From: Micromonospora coxensis | Lineage (GTDB): Bacteria > Actinomycetota > Actinomycetes > Mycobacteriales > Micromonosporaceae | DNA length: 64,000 nt | Direction of reading: 5' to 3' | Assembly: GCF_900090295.1 (NCBI RefSeq) | Contig: NZ_LT607753.1 | Span: forward strand, 310,001-374,000 | Shown here: positions 32,655 to 42,770 of the stretch, one piece after another | How positions within the stretch are numbered: position 1 is the first letter of the stretch | Layout: every line of letters starts with the position of its first letter | Notes under the pieces: generated by a model | The model's input: only the letters and a program-made list of their open reading frames with translations | Database searches by the model: none | What the model was told of the DNA's origin: nothing | Translations under genes and position numbers: made by a program

Positions 32655-33788
32655 ATGCACTTCGACCACCCTGAACTCGACCGCCGTACCCTGCTGCGGG
32701 CCGGTCTGGGCGCGGCCACCGTCGCGGTCGTCGGGTCCGAACTGGCCTTCCCGGCCGCCGCCCAGGCCGACCCGGGCGCGGACCTCGACTGGATCATCAG
32801 CTGCGACGAGTGGGGCGCCCGCCCGCCGGCGGACCCGCTGGTGATCAGCGCGATCCCCACCAACAAGATCATCGTCCACCACATGGCGTTCCCGAACGTC
32901 ACGGACTACTCCGAGGCGCAGGCGATCAAGCTGGCCCGCGACTGCCAGAACCTGCACATGGACAACAACGGGTGGTCCGACACCGGCCAGCACTTCACCA
33001 TCAGCCGCGGCGGCTACGTCCTGGAAGGACGCCACGGCAGCCTGGAGCGGCTGGCCGCCGGCGACCGGCAGATGGTCTCGGCGCACTGCCCCGGCGAGAA
33101 CGGCCGGTCCATCGGCATCGAGAACGAGGGCACCTACGTCACCGACACCCCGCCGGAGGCGCTGCTGGACTCCCTGGTGGACCTCTGCACCACCATCTGC
33201 CGACAGTACGGGCTGCACGCGCACGACATCTTCGGCCACTGGGACTTCCGCACCACCCTCTGCCCCGGCGCCACCTTCTACCGCCTCTTCCCGGCCGTAC
33301 GCCGACGGGTGTTCGCCAAGCTCGGCACCGACCTCGCCGATGTGCCGGCCCGCCGCTGGCCCGACCTGTGGCGCTTCGTCAGCTCCCCCGCCGTCCGGGT
33401 CGCCCAGTACCTGCTGGCGTACCGGGGCTACGCCGTCACGCCGAACAGCGCCTTCGACGCCGCCACCATCGCTGCGGTGCAGGACTGGCAGGCGCGCAAC
33501 GGCATCCCGGTCGACGTCGACGCCACCCTCACCGGCCCCACCTGGGAGACCCTCGCCCCCGAGCTGGACACCGACGCCACCGGCCTGCCGGTGCAGGCGA
33601 TCCAGTTCATGCTCAACTGGAAGGGCTACGCCGAGGTCACCGTCACCGGCGAGTACGACCACGCCACGAAGCACGCGGTGAAGGACCTCCAGCGGCTGCA
33701 CGGGCTGCCGCGTACCGGCAAGGTCAGCACCAGCACGTGGTGCGCCCTGGTCGGCGGCATCGTCCGCCAGTCGTTCCGCCACCGCTGA
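32655..33788 (+). CDS. Tat-exported N-acetylmuramoyl-L-alanine amidase with two PG-binding domains
   Basis: 377 residues. The N-terminus has a twin-arginine signal (LDRRTLLRAGLGAATVAVVG). The amidase_2/PGRP domain (about 45-210) includes IIVHHMAFPN (metal His), SRGGYVLEGRHG, SIGIENEGTYV and HWDFRTTLCPG (His and Cys site). Two C-terminal peptidoglycan-binding domains follow (VRVAQYLLAYRGYAVTPNSAFDAATIAAVQDWQ and VQAIQFMLNWKGYAEVTVTGEYDHATKHAVKDLQ). It cleaves the glycan-peptide amide bond in the wall. GAGGAG precedes the ATG at 32655. Confidence 0.93.
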   Translation: MHFDHPELDRRTLLRAGLGAATVAVVGSELAFPAAAQADPGADLDWIISCDEWGARPPADPLVISAIPTNKIIVHHMAFPNVTDYSEAQAIKLARDCQNLHMDNNGWSDTGQHFTISRGGYVLEGRHGSLERLAAGDRQMVSAHCPGENGRSIGIENEGTYVTDTPPEALLDSLVDLCTTICRQYGLHAHDIFGHWDFRTTLCPGATFYRLFPAVRRRVFAKLGTDLADVPARRWPDLWRFVSSPAVRVAQYLLAYRGYAVTPNSAFDAATIAAVQDWQARNGIPVDVDATLTGPTWETLAPELDTDATGLPVQAIQFMLNWKGYAEVTVTGEYDHATKHAVKDLQRLHGLPRTGKVSTSTWCALVGGIVRQSFRHR

Positions 33789-33801
33789 GCGGGGACGGTC
33801 G

Positions 33802-33826
33802 GGGGCGGGCCGGGCCGGCCCGCCCC
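33802..33826. terminator. bidirectional hairpin between amidase and vgb genes
   Basis: GGGGCGGGCC at 33802-33811 pairs with GGCCCGCCCC at 33817-33826 (5-nt loop). It lies between two convergent genes, 14 bp from each stop. Confidence 0.72.
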
Positions 33827-33840
33827 GCGTGACCGGCGGC

Positions 33841-34719
33841 TCACCGGGTGAGGCGGGCCACCGACCCCGTCTCCAGGGCAATCCACACGTCGCCGTCCGG
33901 CGCGACGACGATGCCGTGCGGCTCGCAGGCCGGCGTCGGCAGCGGGTACTCCTCGACGGCGCCCTCGGCGGTGACCCGCCCGACCCGGTTGCCGCCCCAC
34001 TCGGTGAACCAGCAGCCGCCGGCCGGGTCGGCGGCGATCGCGTGCGGCCGGGCGGCCCGGTCGGGCAGCGGGTACTCGCGCACCGCACCGTCCACGGTGA
34101 TCCGGCCGACCTGCCCGGCGCCGATCTCGACGAACCAGAGCGCCCCGTCGGCGGCGGGGGTGATGCCCACCGGCGCGGCCCCGGCGGTGGGCAGCGGGTG
34201 GACGGCGACCGTGCCGTCGGTGGTGATCCGGGCGATCGCGTGGGCCTGGTTGAGGGTGCACCAGAAGGCGTCGTCCGGCCCGGCGACGATCATCGACGGC
34301 ATGCCGCCGGAGACCGGCAGGTCGACGTGGGTCAGCTCGCCGTCGGTGGTGATCCGGCCGATCCGGTCGGCGGCCAGTTCGGTGAACCACAACGCGCCGT
34401 CGGGACCGGCCGTGATGCCGTAGGGGCCCGCGTCGGGCACCGCGTACGCGGAGTGCGTGCCGTCGGGGGCGAGCCGGCCGATGCGGTGGTCGCGCATCCG
34501 GGTGAACCAGAGCGCGCCGTCCGGGCCGGTGGCGAGCAGGGCCGGGCCGCAGCCGGGGTCGTCCAGGTCGTGGCGGCGCACGTCCCCGTCGGTGGTGACC
34601 CGGACGATCGCGCCGGCGTGCACCAGGGTGCACCACAGCGCGCCGTCCGGGCCGACGGTGATCGCGTACGGGCCGGCGTCGGGCCCGGCCACGGGCAGTT
34701 CGGTGATGGTGGGTGGCAT
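33841..34719 (-). CDS. vgb: virginiamycin B lyase-like beta-propeller
   Basis: 292 residues, close to the roughly 295-300 of known Vgb proteins. It consists of about seven WFT-type blades, e.g. GPYGITAGPDGALWFTELAADRIGRIT and RPHAIAADPAGGCWFTEWGGNRVGRVT. The catalytic region of streptogramin B lyases is recognisable: His in RPHAIA, the Glu-x-His pair in CEPHGI and a Glu after the following Trp strand. Vgb linearises type B streptogramins by elimination. The gene starts 11 bp after the ABC-F stop, so the two are cotranscribed. A non-resistance propeller lyase is the alternative. Confidence 0.84.
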   Translation of the reverse strand: MPPTITELPVAGPDAGPYAITVGPDGALWCTLVHAGAIVRVTTDGDVRRHDLDDPGCGPALLATGPDGALWFTRMRDHRIGRLAPDGTHSAYAVPDAGPYGITAGPDGALWFTELAADRIGRITTDGELTHVDLPVSGGMPSMIVAGPDDAFWCTLNQAHAIARITTDGTVAVHPLPTAGAAPVGITPAADGALWFVEIGAGQVGRITVDGAVREYPLPDRAARPHAIAADPAGGCWFTEWGGNRVGRVTAEGAVEEYPLPTPACEPHGIVVAPDGDVWIALETGSVARLTR

Positions 34720-34730
34720 GTCGACTCCCG

Positions 34731-36353
<1,623 letters not shown>

Positions 36354-36372
36354 GCGATCTCCACGGGTCGGT

Positions 36373-36401
36373 GGTCGGGGCGACCGCGGCGGGGCGCGGC
36401 C
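36373..36401 (-). promoter_or_regulatory. candidate competing hairpins in the ABC-F leader
   Basis: Two stems share bases 36382-36385: GGTCG/CGACC (36373-36377 with 36381-36385) and a 7-bp stem (36382-36388 with 36395-36401, one G-U). They cannot form together. They lie between a minute leader reading frame and the ABC-F start, the layout expected for ribosome-mediated attenuation. The stems are short, so this is tentative. Confidence 0.35.
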
Positions 36402-36416
36402 GGCGGGACGATCACC

Positions 36417-36428
36417 TCACCGGAGCAT
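36417..36428 (-). promoter_or_regulatory. candidate leader peptide (Met-Leu-Arg-stop) upstream of the ABC-F gene
   Basis: On the minus strand AAGGAGG, an almost perfect ribosome site, is followed after 6 nt by ATG CTC CGG TGA. The ABC-F gene starts 63 bp further on. Resistance ABC-F and erm genes elsewhere are commonly controlled by drug-stalled translation of very short leader peptides. Such a strong ribosome site here has no other gene to serve. Confidence 0.5.
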
Positions 36429-36439
36429 CGGCGGCCTCC

Positions 36440-36463
36440 TTAAAGCGACGACTGTTGCTATAA
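36440..36463. promoter_or_regulatory. imperfect palindrome, probable TetR operator
   Basis: TTAAAGCGAC (36440-36449) and GTTGCTATAA (36454-36463) are inverted repeats matching at 8 of 10 positions with a 4-bp spacer. TATAAG at 36459-36464 is a -10 for tetR, 8 nt before its ATG (leaderless transcript). On the other strand TATAGC overlaps the same site upstream of the ABC-F leader. Confidence 0.65.
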
Positions 36464-36472
36464 GATCGTGCC

Positions 36473-37108
36473 ATGGACGACTCGTCGCCGGCAACCCGGA
36501 TCACCGATCCGCCGCCACCCGGGCCCGTACGGCGGCCCGGCGGGCGCAGCGCCCAGGTCCGCCGCCGGGTCCTCGACGCGGTCACCGCCCTGCTGGTCGA
36601 GCAGGGCTACGACGGGCTGACCGTCGACGCCGTCGCCGACCGCTCCGGGGCGCACCGCACCACCGTCTACCGGCGCTGGGGCGACGTCGGCGGGCTCCTC
36701 GCCGACGTGCTCGCCGAGGCCACCGGCGACGACTGGCGACCCCCCGACACCGGCAGCCTCGACGGCGACCTGACGGCCCTCAACCGGGAGGTGCACGAGG
36801 CGCTGACCGGTGACCCGCCGCTGACCGGCGCGCTGATCGCCGCGTCGTTCCGCTCCCCGCCGGCCGCCGAGGCGCTGCGCGCCTTCTGGGCCGACCGGTA
36901 CGACCGCTGCGCGGTGGTCGTGCACCGGGCGGTGGCCCGGGGCGAGGCGCCCGCCGGGACCGACCCGCGCGCCCTGCTGGTCGCGGCGACCGCGCCCGTC
37001 TACCACGAGTTGCTCCTGCTGCGCAGCGACGCGGACGCGACGCTCGCGCGGCGGGCGGCCCGGACGGCGGCGCTGGCCGCGGCGGCGGGGGCGTTCGTCC
37101 CGGCGTGA
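36473..37108 (+). CDS. TetR-family transcriptional regulator
   Basis: 211 residues. The N-terminal helix-turn-helix is RRRVLDAVTALLVEQGYDGLTVDAVADRSGAHRTTVYRRWGDVGGLLADVL, and the C-terminal part is a TetR_C_11-like ligand-binding domain (DRCAVVVHRAVARGEAPAGTDPRALLVAATAPVYHELLLL). It is divergent from the ABC-F/vgb operon with a palindrome in the 119-bp gap, so it probably represses that operon and itself until a drug binds. There is no ribosome site before the ATG; a -10 box lies 8 nt upstream, implying leaderless translation. Confidence 0.9.
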   Translation: MDDSSPATRITDPPPPGPVRRPGGRSAQVRRRVLDAVTALLVEQGYDGLTVDAVADRSGAHRTTVYRRWGDVGGLLADVLAEATGDDWRPPDTGSLDGDLTALNREVHEALTGDPPLTGALIAASFRSPPAAEALRAFWADRYDRCAVVVHRAVARGEAPAGTDPRALLVAATAPVYHELLLLRSDADATLARRAARTAALAAAAGAFVPA

Positions 37109-37177
37109 CCGGCGTGTACGCCCCCACCGCCACCCGTGCGGTGCGACGATGCGCTGGTCGACCCCGAGGAGGATGTC

Positions 37178-37594
37178 GTGACGTCGCAGCTCAACCCGTA
37201 CCTGAACTTCGCCGGCAACGCCCGCGAGGCGATGCGGTTCTACCAGCAGGTGTTCGGCGGCGACCTGTCGCTGACCACGTTCGGCGAGTTCGGCACCACG
37301 GACCCGGCCGTCGCCGACCAGATCATGCACGGCCTGCTGCGTACCGCCGCCGGCCACGTGCTGATGGCCTCGGACATGCCGCCCGGGATGGAGCTGCGGC
37401 GCGGCAACGCCAACACCGTCTCGCTCAGCGGCGACGACGCCCGAGGAGAGCTGCGCCGCTGGTGGGACCAGCTCTCCTCGGGCGGGGTGGTCAGCGTGCC
37501 GCTGGAGAAGCAGATGTGGGGCGACGAGTTCGGGCAGTGCGAGGACCGCTTCGGCACCCCGTGGATGGTCAACATCAGCCAGCCGTCGAGCTGA
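37178..37594 (+). CDS. VOC-family (PhnB/glyoxalase-like) protein
   Basis: 138 residues of the PhnB-type VOC fold: LNPYLNFAGNAREAMRFYQQVFGGDLSLTTFGEF, HGLLRTAAGHVLMASDMPPGM and CEDRFGTPWMVNISQ. PhnB-like proteins often lack the full metal triad and have unknown substrates. The GTG at 37178 is chosen because GAGGAGG lies 5 nt upstream; an in-frame ATG at 37136 lacks a site. It sits between the TetR gene and a glutamate-synthase-like gene. Confidence 0.87.
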   Translation: MTSQLNPYLNFAGNAREAMRFYQQVFGGDLSLTTFGEFGTTDPAVADQIMHGLLRTAAGHVLMASDMPPGMELRRGNANTVSLSGDDARGELRRWWDQLSSGGVVSVPLEKQMWGDEFGQCEDRFGTPWMVNISQPSS

Positions 37595-37637
37595 CGGACC
37601 GGTTTGACCGGCGGCGGGACCGGAAAGTGTGCCGGGC

Positions 37638-39212
37638 ATGAAGTGGACCGGTCGAGCCGTACCCGTCGTCGCCGCCGCCCTCGCGGGCCTCGCCGCCCGC
37701 GACGTCCTCCAGCGCGACCACGCGCTGCTGCGCAACTTCCCGGTCATCGGGCGGGCCCGCTACCTGCTGGAGTCGATCGGGCCGGAGCTGCGGCAGTACA
37801 TCGTGGCGGGCAACAACGAGGAGCGGCCGTTCACCCGCGACCAGCGGCGCTGGATCTACGCCTCGGCCAAGCAGGAGAACAACTACTTCGGCTTCGGCAC
37901 GGACAACGACATCGAGTACACCCCCGGCTATCCGATCATCAAGCACCGCACCTTCGGCCGGGCGGTGCCGCCGTCGAACCCGACGGCCGGGCACGACGTG
38001 CGCCTGCCGGCGGCGAAGGTGCTCGGCGGGGCGCGCGGGCGGGCGAAGGCGTTCCGGCCGGAGTCGGTGGTCAACATCTCCGGGATGAGCTTCGGCTCGC
38101 TGTCCGGCAACGCGGTGACCGCGCTGAACAAGGGCGCGGCACTGGCGGGCTGCCTGCAGAACACCGGCGAGGGCGGACTGTCGCCGTACCACCGCAACGG
38201 TGGTGACCTGGTGTTCCAGCTCGGCACCGCGTACTTCGGCTGCCGGGACGCGCACGGCCGCTTCGACCTCGCCCGGCTCAAGGACCTGGTGGCCGGGGCG
38301 CCGGTGCGGGCCCTGGAGGTCAAGCTCAGCCAGGGCGCCAAGCCCAGCCTGGGCGGGCTGCTGCCGGCCGCGAAGGTGTCGGCGGAGATCGCGGCGACCC
38401 GGGGCATCCCCGAGGGCAGGGACTGCGTCAGCCCGTCCCGGCACGCCGAGTTCTCCGACTGCGACAGCCTGCTGGACTGGGTGGAGCTGCTCGCCGCCGA
38501 GACCGGCCTGCCGGTGGGCATCAAGTCCGCCGTCGGCGACCTCACCTTCTGGCAGGAGCTGACCACGCTGATGCGCGACACCGGACGCGGGGTGGACTTC
38601 GTGACCGTCGACGGCGGTGAGGGCGGCACCGGGGCCGCGCCGCTGATCTTCACCGACTCGGTGTCGCTGCCGTTCCAGCAGGGCTTCACCCGCGTCTACC
38701 GGACCTTCGCCGAGCGCGGGCTGCACGAGGACGTGGTCTTCGTGGGCGCCGGCAAGCTGGGCCTGCCGGACAACGCGGTCGTGGCGTTCGCGCTCGGCTG
38801 CGACATGGTCAACGTGGGCCGGGAGGCGATGCTGGCGATCGGCTGCATCCAGGCGCAGAAGTGCCACACCGACACCTGCCCCACCGGCGTCGCCACCCAG
38901 AACCCGTGGCTGGCCCGGGGCCTGGACCCGGCGCTGAAGTCGGTGCGCGCCGCCAACTACGTCCGTACGCTGCGGCGGGACCTGGTGAAGGTCGCCGAGG
39001 CGTGCGGGGTGGAGCACCCCGGGCTGATCGACACCGACGCCGTGGAGATCCTCGACGGGCGCACCTCGTCCACCCCGCTGCGCGAGGTGTACGGCTACCG
39101 ACCGGAGTGGGGACTGCCGTCGGCCGCCGACCGGGCCGAGATCGTGGCGCTGATGACCGGCCAGGCGCCGCACGGCGGCAGCGCTCCCCCGTCGCCCACC
39201 GCCGTCGGCTGA
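37638..39212 (+). CDS. FMN-binding glutamate synthase-family protein (stand-alone GOGAT domain)
   Basis: About 524 residues corresponding to the FMN and synthase domain of GltB without the amidotransferase or FAD subunits. The N-terminus has one hydrophobic segment (AVPVVAAALAGLAARDVL). VVNISGMSFGSLSGNAVTALNKGA, NTGEGGLSPYH, FVTVDGGEGGTGAAPL and the Cys cluster CIQAQKCHTDTCPTGVATQ (3Fe-4S binding) are intact. The substrate is uncertain; similar stand-alone proteins are not proven glutamate synthases. GTG at 37629 is an alternative start. Confidence 0.88.
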   Translation: MKWTGRAVPVVAAALAGLAARDVLQRDHALLRNFPVIGRARYLLESIGPELRQYIVAGNNEERPFTRDQRRWIYASAKQENNYFGFGTDNDIEYTPGYPIIKHRTFGRAVPPSNPTAGHDVRLPAAKVLGGARGRAKAFRPESVVNISGMSFGSLSGNAVTALNKGAALAGCLQNTGEGGLSPYHRNGGDLVFQLGTAYFGCRDAHGRFDLARLKDLVAGAPVRALEVKLSQGAKPSLGGLLPAAKVSAEIAATRGIPEGRDCVSPSRHAEFSDCDSLLDWVELLAAETGLPVGIKSAVGDLTFWQELTTLMRDTGRGVDFVTVDGGEGGTGAAPLIFTDSVSLPFQQGFTRVYRTFAERGLHEDVVFVGAGKLGLPDNAVVAFALGCDMVNVGREAMLAIGCIQAQKCHTDTCPTGVATQNPWLARGLDPALKSVRAANYVRTLRRDLVKVAEACGVEHPGLIDTDAVEILDGRTSSTPLREVYGYRPEWGLPSAADRAEIVALMTGQAPHGGSAPPSPTAVG

Positions 39213-39215
39213 GCC

Positions 39216-39929
39216 TCACTCCTCGATCGCGCCACCGACCGACCGCAGGTGCTCCCGGAACGTCAACGTCGGATCCTGCGCCCGCCGGGCCAGGTACGCG
39301 CCGAAGCCGACCTGCCGGCGCAGGGACACCCCGGAGCGGATCCGCTCGGCCTGCCGGCGCTCGGTGTCCCGGATCGACGCGGCGAGGTCGCACAGCTGCG
39401 CCGCCCGCGCCGCCGGCACGAAGAGCACTCCGTCGTCGTCACCGAGGACGACGTCCGCGCCGTCCACCGTCCACTGCCCCACCTCGGCCGACTCCAGCGC
39501 CTGCGGCGGGCGCGGGTCCAACCGCAGCGGGCCGGTCGGGGTCGCGCCGAGGCTGAACACCGGCAGCCCGACCGCCAGGATGTCGGCGGTGTCGCGGTGC
39601 AGGCCCCAGACGACGACCCCGGCCAGGCCGGCGGCCTGCGCCTCCAGCACCACCAGGTCGCCGACGCAGCTCTCGTCGGCGCGTCCGGCGTTGTCGACGA
39701 CCAGCACGTCGCCGGGGGACGCCCGCTCGATCGCCTCCAGGAAGATGTCGACGCTGCCGACGTGCCGGGTCGGGACGACCCGGCCGGCCAGCCGTACGCC
39801 CGGGGCCACCGGCCGGACGGCGGCCGGCGCGCAGCGCACCGGCACCCCGGCGCGCAGGCAGGCGTCGGCGACGTGGGCGGTGGTCAGCGAGGCGAACCGC
39901 TCGCCCAACTCCCGCGGATCGATGCTCAT
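39216..39929 (-). CDS. RraA-family (HMG/CHA aldolase-like) protein
   Basis: 237 residues. The RraA fold is seen in TTAHVADACLRAG, DVLVVDNAGRADESCVGDLVVLEAQAAGLAGVVVWGLHRDTADI (the G-x-x-R-D/D-x-x-D region used for metal and pyruvate enolate binding reads GLHRDTADI here) and LPVFSLGATPTGPLRL. Members are 4-hydroxy-4-methyl-2-oxoglutarate aldolases or RNase E regulators; the former is likelier in an actinomycete. The ATG at 39929 is preferred. It is convergent with the GOGAT-like gene, 3 bp away. Confidence 0.85.
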   Translation of the reverse strand: MSIDPRELGERFASLTTAHVADACLRAGVPVRCAPAAVRPVAPGVRLAGRVVPTRHVGSVDIFLEAIERASPGDVLVVDNAGRADESCVGDLVVLEAQAAGLAGVVVWGLHRDTADILAVGLPVFSLGATPTGPLRLDPRPPQALESAEVGQWTVDGADVVLGDDDGVLFVPAARAAQLCDLAASIRDTERRQAERIRSGVSLRRQVGFGAYLARRAQDPTLTFREHLRSVGGAIEE

Positions 39930-40094
39930 CGCCCGACGGTAGAACGGCGCACCGCCCGGGTGGCGGTCCACTTCGCCACCACTGGCCTGCGCCGCGCTCC
40001 CCCGGCCGTCGGGGCGGTCAGCACGGCGGCGCGGCGGGCCACGAGCCGGCGACGGGGCGACCGGGCCACGCCGTGCCGGGTCCGCCGGCGGCCG

Positions 40095-40853
40095 TCACCG
40101 GCCGAAGGCTCGGGCGAGCAGGTCGGACAGGGCGGCCCAGTGCCGTTCGGTCGCCGCCTCGTCGTACACCGGGGTGTCGGCCATGGTGAAGCCGTGGCGT
40201 GCGCCGTCGTACCGCTCCGAGCGGTACCGCACGCCCGCCGCGTCGAGCGCCTTCTCCAGGGTGGCGATGTCGTCGGTGGTCATCGCCGGGTCGTGGTCGG
40301 CGTGGGCGAAGTACAGCTCGCCGGTGACCGCGCCGACGCCGAGGTGCGGGCTGTCCGGGGCGTCGGTGACGAGCCGCCCGGCGTGGAAGCTCGCCAGCGC
40401 GGCCACCCGGTCAGGGTGCGCCTCGATGGCGCGCAGCCCGTTCATCCCGCCCATGCAGTACCCGACGATCGCCGCCGGGCCGGGGGCGACCTCCGGCCGG
40501 GTGGCCAGGAAGTCCAGGTAGGCGGCGGTGTCCGCCGCCACCAGGTCCGGGGTCAGCGCGCGCATCAGCGGGGTGAGCCGGGCGAAGAGCGCGCCGCGCC
40601 GCGCCGGGTCACCGAGTTCGGAGAGCTCCACCAGCGGGGCCCGGCCGGCCCGGTGGAACAGGTTCGGCAGCAGCACCAGGTGGCCGTCGGCGGCGAGCCG
40701 CCCGGCCATCTCGACCAGCCGCGGTCGCGGCCCGAACGCGTCCATGAAGACCAGCACCGCCGGGAACGGTCCGTCCCCGTCCGGCCGCACCAGGTACGCG
40801 TCGGCCACGCCGTCGCCCACCGGCACGTCCACCGTCGTCGTCCGCACCACCAC
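40095..40853 (-). CDS. dienelactone hydrolase-family protein
   Basis: 252 residues, alpha/beta hydrolase of the dienelactone hydrolase type. The nucleophile is Cys133 in IVGYCMGGMNGLRAIEAHP, the Asp lies in YFAHADHDPAM and the His in YDGARHGFTMAD. It hydrolyses dienelactones or related lactones and esters in the cytoplasm. The start ATG is 40853. The GNAT gene is divergent, 86 bp away. No aromatic-degradation genes surround it, so the substrate is open. Confidence 0.9.
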   Translation of the reverse strand: MVVRTTTVDVPVGDGVADAYLVRPDGDGPFPAVLVFMDAFGPRPRLVEMAGRLAADGHLVLLPNLFHRAGRAPLVELSELGDPARRGALFARLTPLMRALTPDLVAADTAAYLDFLATRPEVAPGPAAIVGYCMGGMNGLRAIEAHPDRVAALASFHAGRLVTDAPDSPHLGVGAVTGELYFAHADHDPAMTTDDIATLEKALDAAGVRYRSERYDGARHGFTMADTPVYDEAATERHWAALSDLLARAFGR

Positions 40854-40939
40854 GACCTCCCTGTCCTCGCGCCCCGACGCTACCCGCGGCCGGCAAAACC
40901 GGTGGCCGCCGGCCGCGCCCGTCCGGCACGATCCCCCCG

Positions 40940-41464
40940 ATGCTGATCAGACGTGAGACCCCCGCCGACATCGACGCGATCCGCGCCGTGCACACCGCCG
41001 CCTTCGCCGCGCCGGACGCCCCGGACGCCGTACCCGTCGAAGCCTCCCTGGTCGACGCGCTGCGCGCCGACGCCGGCTGGCTGCCCGCCCTCTCCCTGGT
41101 CGCCACCGACCCCGACGGGCAGGTCGTCGGGCACGTGGTGTGCACCCGCGGCACCGTGGCCGGCGAGCCCGTCGCGGTCGGCCTCGGCCCGCTCGGCGTG
41201 CTGCCCGGACGCCAGCGCGCCGGGGTGGGCTCGGCGCTGATGCACGCGGTGCTCGCCGCCGCCGACGCTGTCGACGAGCCGCTCGTCGTGCTGCTCGGGC
41301 ATCCGGAGTACTACCCGCGCTTCGGGTTCCGGCCGGCGGTGGACCTGGGCGTGACACCGCCGGGACCGTGGGGGCCGCAGCACTTCATGGCCCGCCCACT
41401 GGCCGCCTGGCGGCCGACGATCCGCGGCGAGTTCGCGTACGCGGCGCCGTTCCGCAGCCTGTAG
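40940..41464 (+). CDS. GNAT-family N-acetyltransferase (YhbS-like)
   Basis: 174 residues. The acetyl-CoA loop is LGPLGVLPGRQRAGVGSALMHAVL (Q/RxxGxG/A motif present as RQRAGVG), followed by VLLGHPEYYPRFGFRPA, typical of the YhbS group. The acceptor is unknown. It ends 46 bp before the LexA box of the polymerase gene. Confidence 0.9.
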   Translation: MLIRRETPADIDAIRAVHTAAFAAPDAPDAVPVEASLVDALRADAGWLPALSLVATDPDGQVVGHVVCTRGTVAGEPVAVGLGPLGVLPGRQRAGVGSALMHAVLAAADAVDEPLVVLLGHPEYYPRFGFRPAVDLGVTPPGPWGPQHFMARPLAAWRPTIRGEFAYAAPFRSL

Positions 41465-41510
41465 GACCTCACGTTCGGGCAGGTCAGGGCGGCGACGGTC
41501 GCCCGCCGTG

Positions 41511-41524
41511 CGAACATGTGTTCG
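41511..41524. promoter_or_regulatory. LexA (SOS) box over the DNA polymerase IV start
   Basis: CGAACATGTGTTCG matches the actinobacterial LexA consensus CGAAC-N4-GTTCG in every fixed position. It overlaps the GTG start region of dinB, so bound LexA would block initiation directly. Confidence 0.88.
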
Positions 41525-42711
41525 TGTCGAGCGAGGCCAGCATCCTGCACGCCGACCTGGACGCGTTCTACGCGTCGGTCGAGCAACGCGACGACCCCCG
41601 GCTGCGCGGCCGGCCGGTCATCGTCGGCGGCGGCGTGGTGCTGGCGTGCAGCTACGAGGCGAAGGCGCGCGGGGTGCGCAGCGCCATGGCCGGCGGGCAG
41701 GCCCGCCGGCTCTGCCCGGACGCGGTGGTCGTGCCGCCCCGGATGGCCGCGTACACGGCGGCGAGCCGGGCGGTGTTCGACATCTTCCGGCGTACCACCC
41801 CGCTGGTGGAGGGGCTCTCCATCGACGAGGCGTTCCTCGACGTGGGTGGCCTGCGCCGGCTGGCCGGCCCGCCGCTGGAGATCGCCCGACGGCTGCGCGG
41901 CGAGGTCAGCGCGCAGGTCGGCCTGCCGATCACCGTCGGGGTGGCCCGGACGAAGTTCCTCGCCAAGGTGGCCAGCGGGGTCGCCAAGCCGGACGGGCTG
42001 CTGCTGGTGCCGCCCGACGGCGAGCGGGACTTCCTGCACCCGCTGCCGGTGGAGCGGCTGTGGGGCGTCGGCCCGGTCACCGCGGCGAAGCTGCGCGAGC
42101 GCGGCATCCGTACCGTCGGGCAGGTCGCCCGCCTCGGCGAGGCGACCCTGGTCTCGCTGGTCGGCGGCGGGGCCGGCCGGCACCTGCACGCGCTGGCCCA
42201 CAACCGGGACCCCCGGGCGGTGCAGGTGGGCCGCCGACGCTCCTCGATGGGGGCGCAGCACGCCCTGGGCGGCGGGCCGAGGACCCCGGCGGACCTGGAC
42301 GCGATCCTGTCCGGCCTCGTCGACCGGGTGGCCCGCCGGATGCGGGCGGCCGGGCGCTCCGGGCGCACCGTGGTGCTGCGGCTGCGCTTCGCCGACTACA
42401 CCCGGGCGACCCGATCGCACACCGTGCGCCGGGCCACCGCGCAGACCGCCGTCCTGCTGGACACCGCCCGGACGCTGCTGCGCGCGGCGCTGCCCGAGAT
42501 CGACCGCCGGGGCGTCACCCTGATCGGGGTCTCCGTCGGCAACCTGGACGACGCCCCGGTGCAGCCGGAACTGCCGTTCGTCCCGGATCCGGGCGCCGAC
42601 CTCGACGCGGCGGTCGACGCGGTGCGCGACCGGTTCGGCTCCACCGCGCTGACCCGGGCCACGCTGCTCGGGCGCGATCCGGGGCTGGAGATGCCCCGGC
42701 TGCCCGACTGA
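41524..42711 (+). CDS. dinB: DNA polymerase IV (Y-family)
   Basis: 395 residues. Palm motifs ILHADLDAFYASVEQ and LSIDEAFLDVGG supply the catalytic acidic residues; VGVARTKFLAKVASGVAKPDGL and the helix-hairpin-helix region LWGVGPVTAAKLRERGIRTVGQVA are typical. The little finger domain runs to about 350, and QPELPF near the C-terminus is a likely sliding-clamp-binding motif. It performs translesion synthesis. A LexA box covers the start, so it is DNA-damage inducible. GTG 41524 and GTG 41518 are both possible; the transcript may be leaderless. Confidence 0.93.
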   Translation: MSSEASILHADLDAFYASVEQRDDPRLRGRPVIVGGGVVLACSYEAKARGVRSAMAGGQARRLCPDAVVVPPRMAAYTAASRAVFDIFRRTTPLVEGLSIDEAFLDVGGLRRLAGPPLEIARRLRGEVSAQVGLPITVGVARTKFLAKVASGVAKPDGLLLVPPDGERDFLHPLPVERLWGVGPVTAAKLRERGIRTVGQVARLGEATLVSLVGGGAGRHLHALAHNRDPRAVQVGRRRSSMGAQHALGGGPRTPADLDAILSGLVDRVARRMRAAGRSGRTVVLRLRFADYTRATRSHTVRRATAQTAVLLDTARTLLRAALPEIDRRGVTLIGVSVGNLDDAPVQPELPFVPDPGADLDAAVDAVRDRFGSTALTRATLLGRDPGLEMPRLPD

Positions 42712-42770
42712 GGCGGCTTTCCCCGTCCCGCCCCGTCGGGCATCCTTGGTGGATGGGAGAGGTGCTACCG

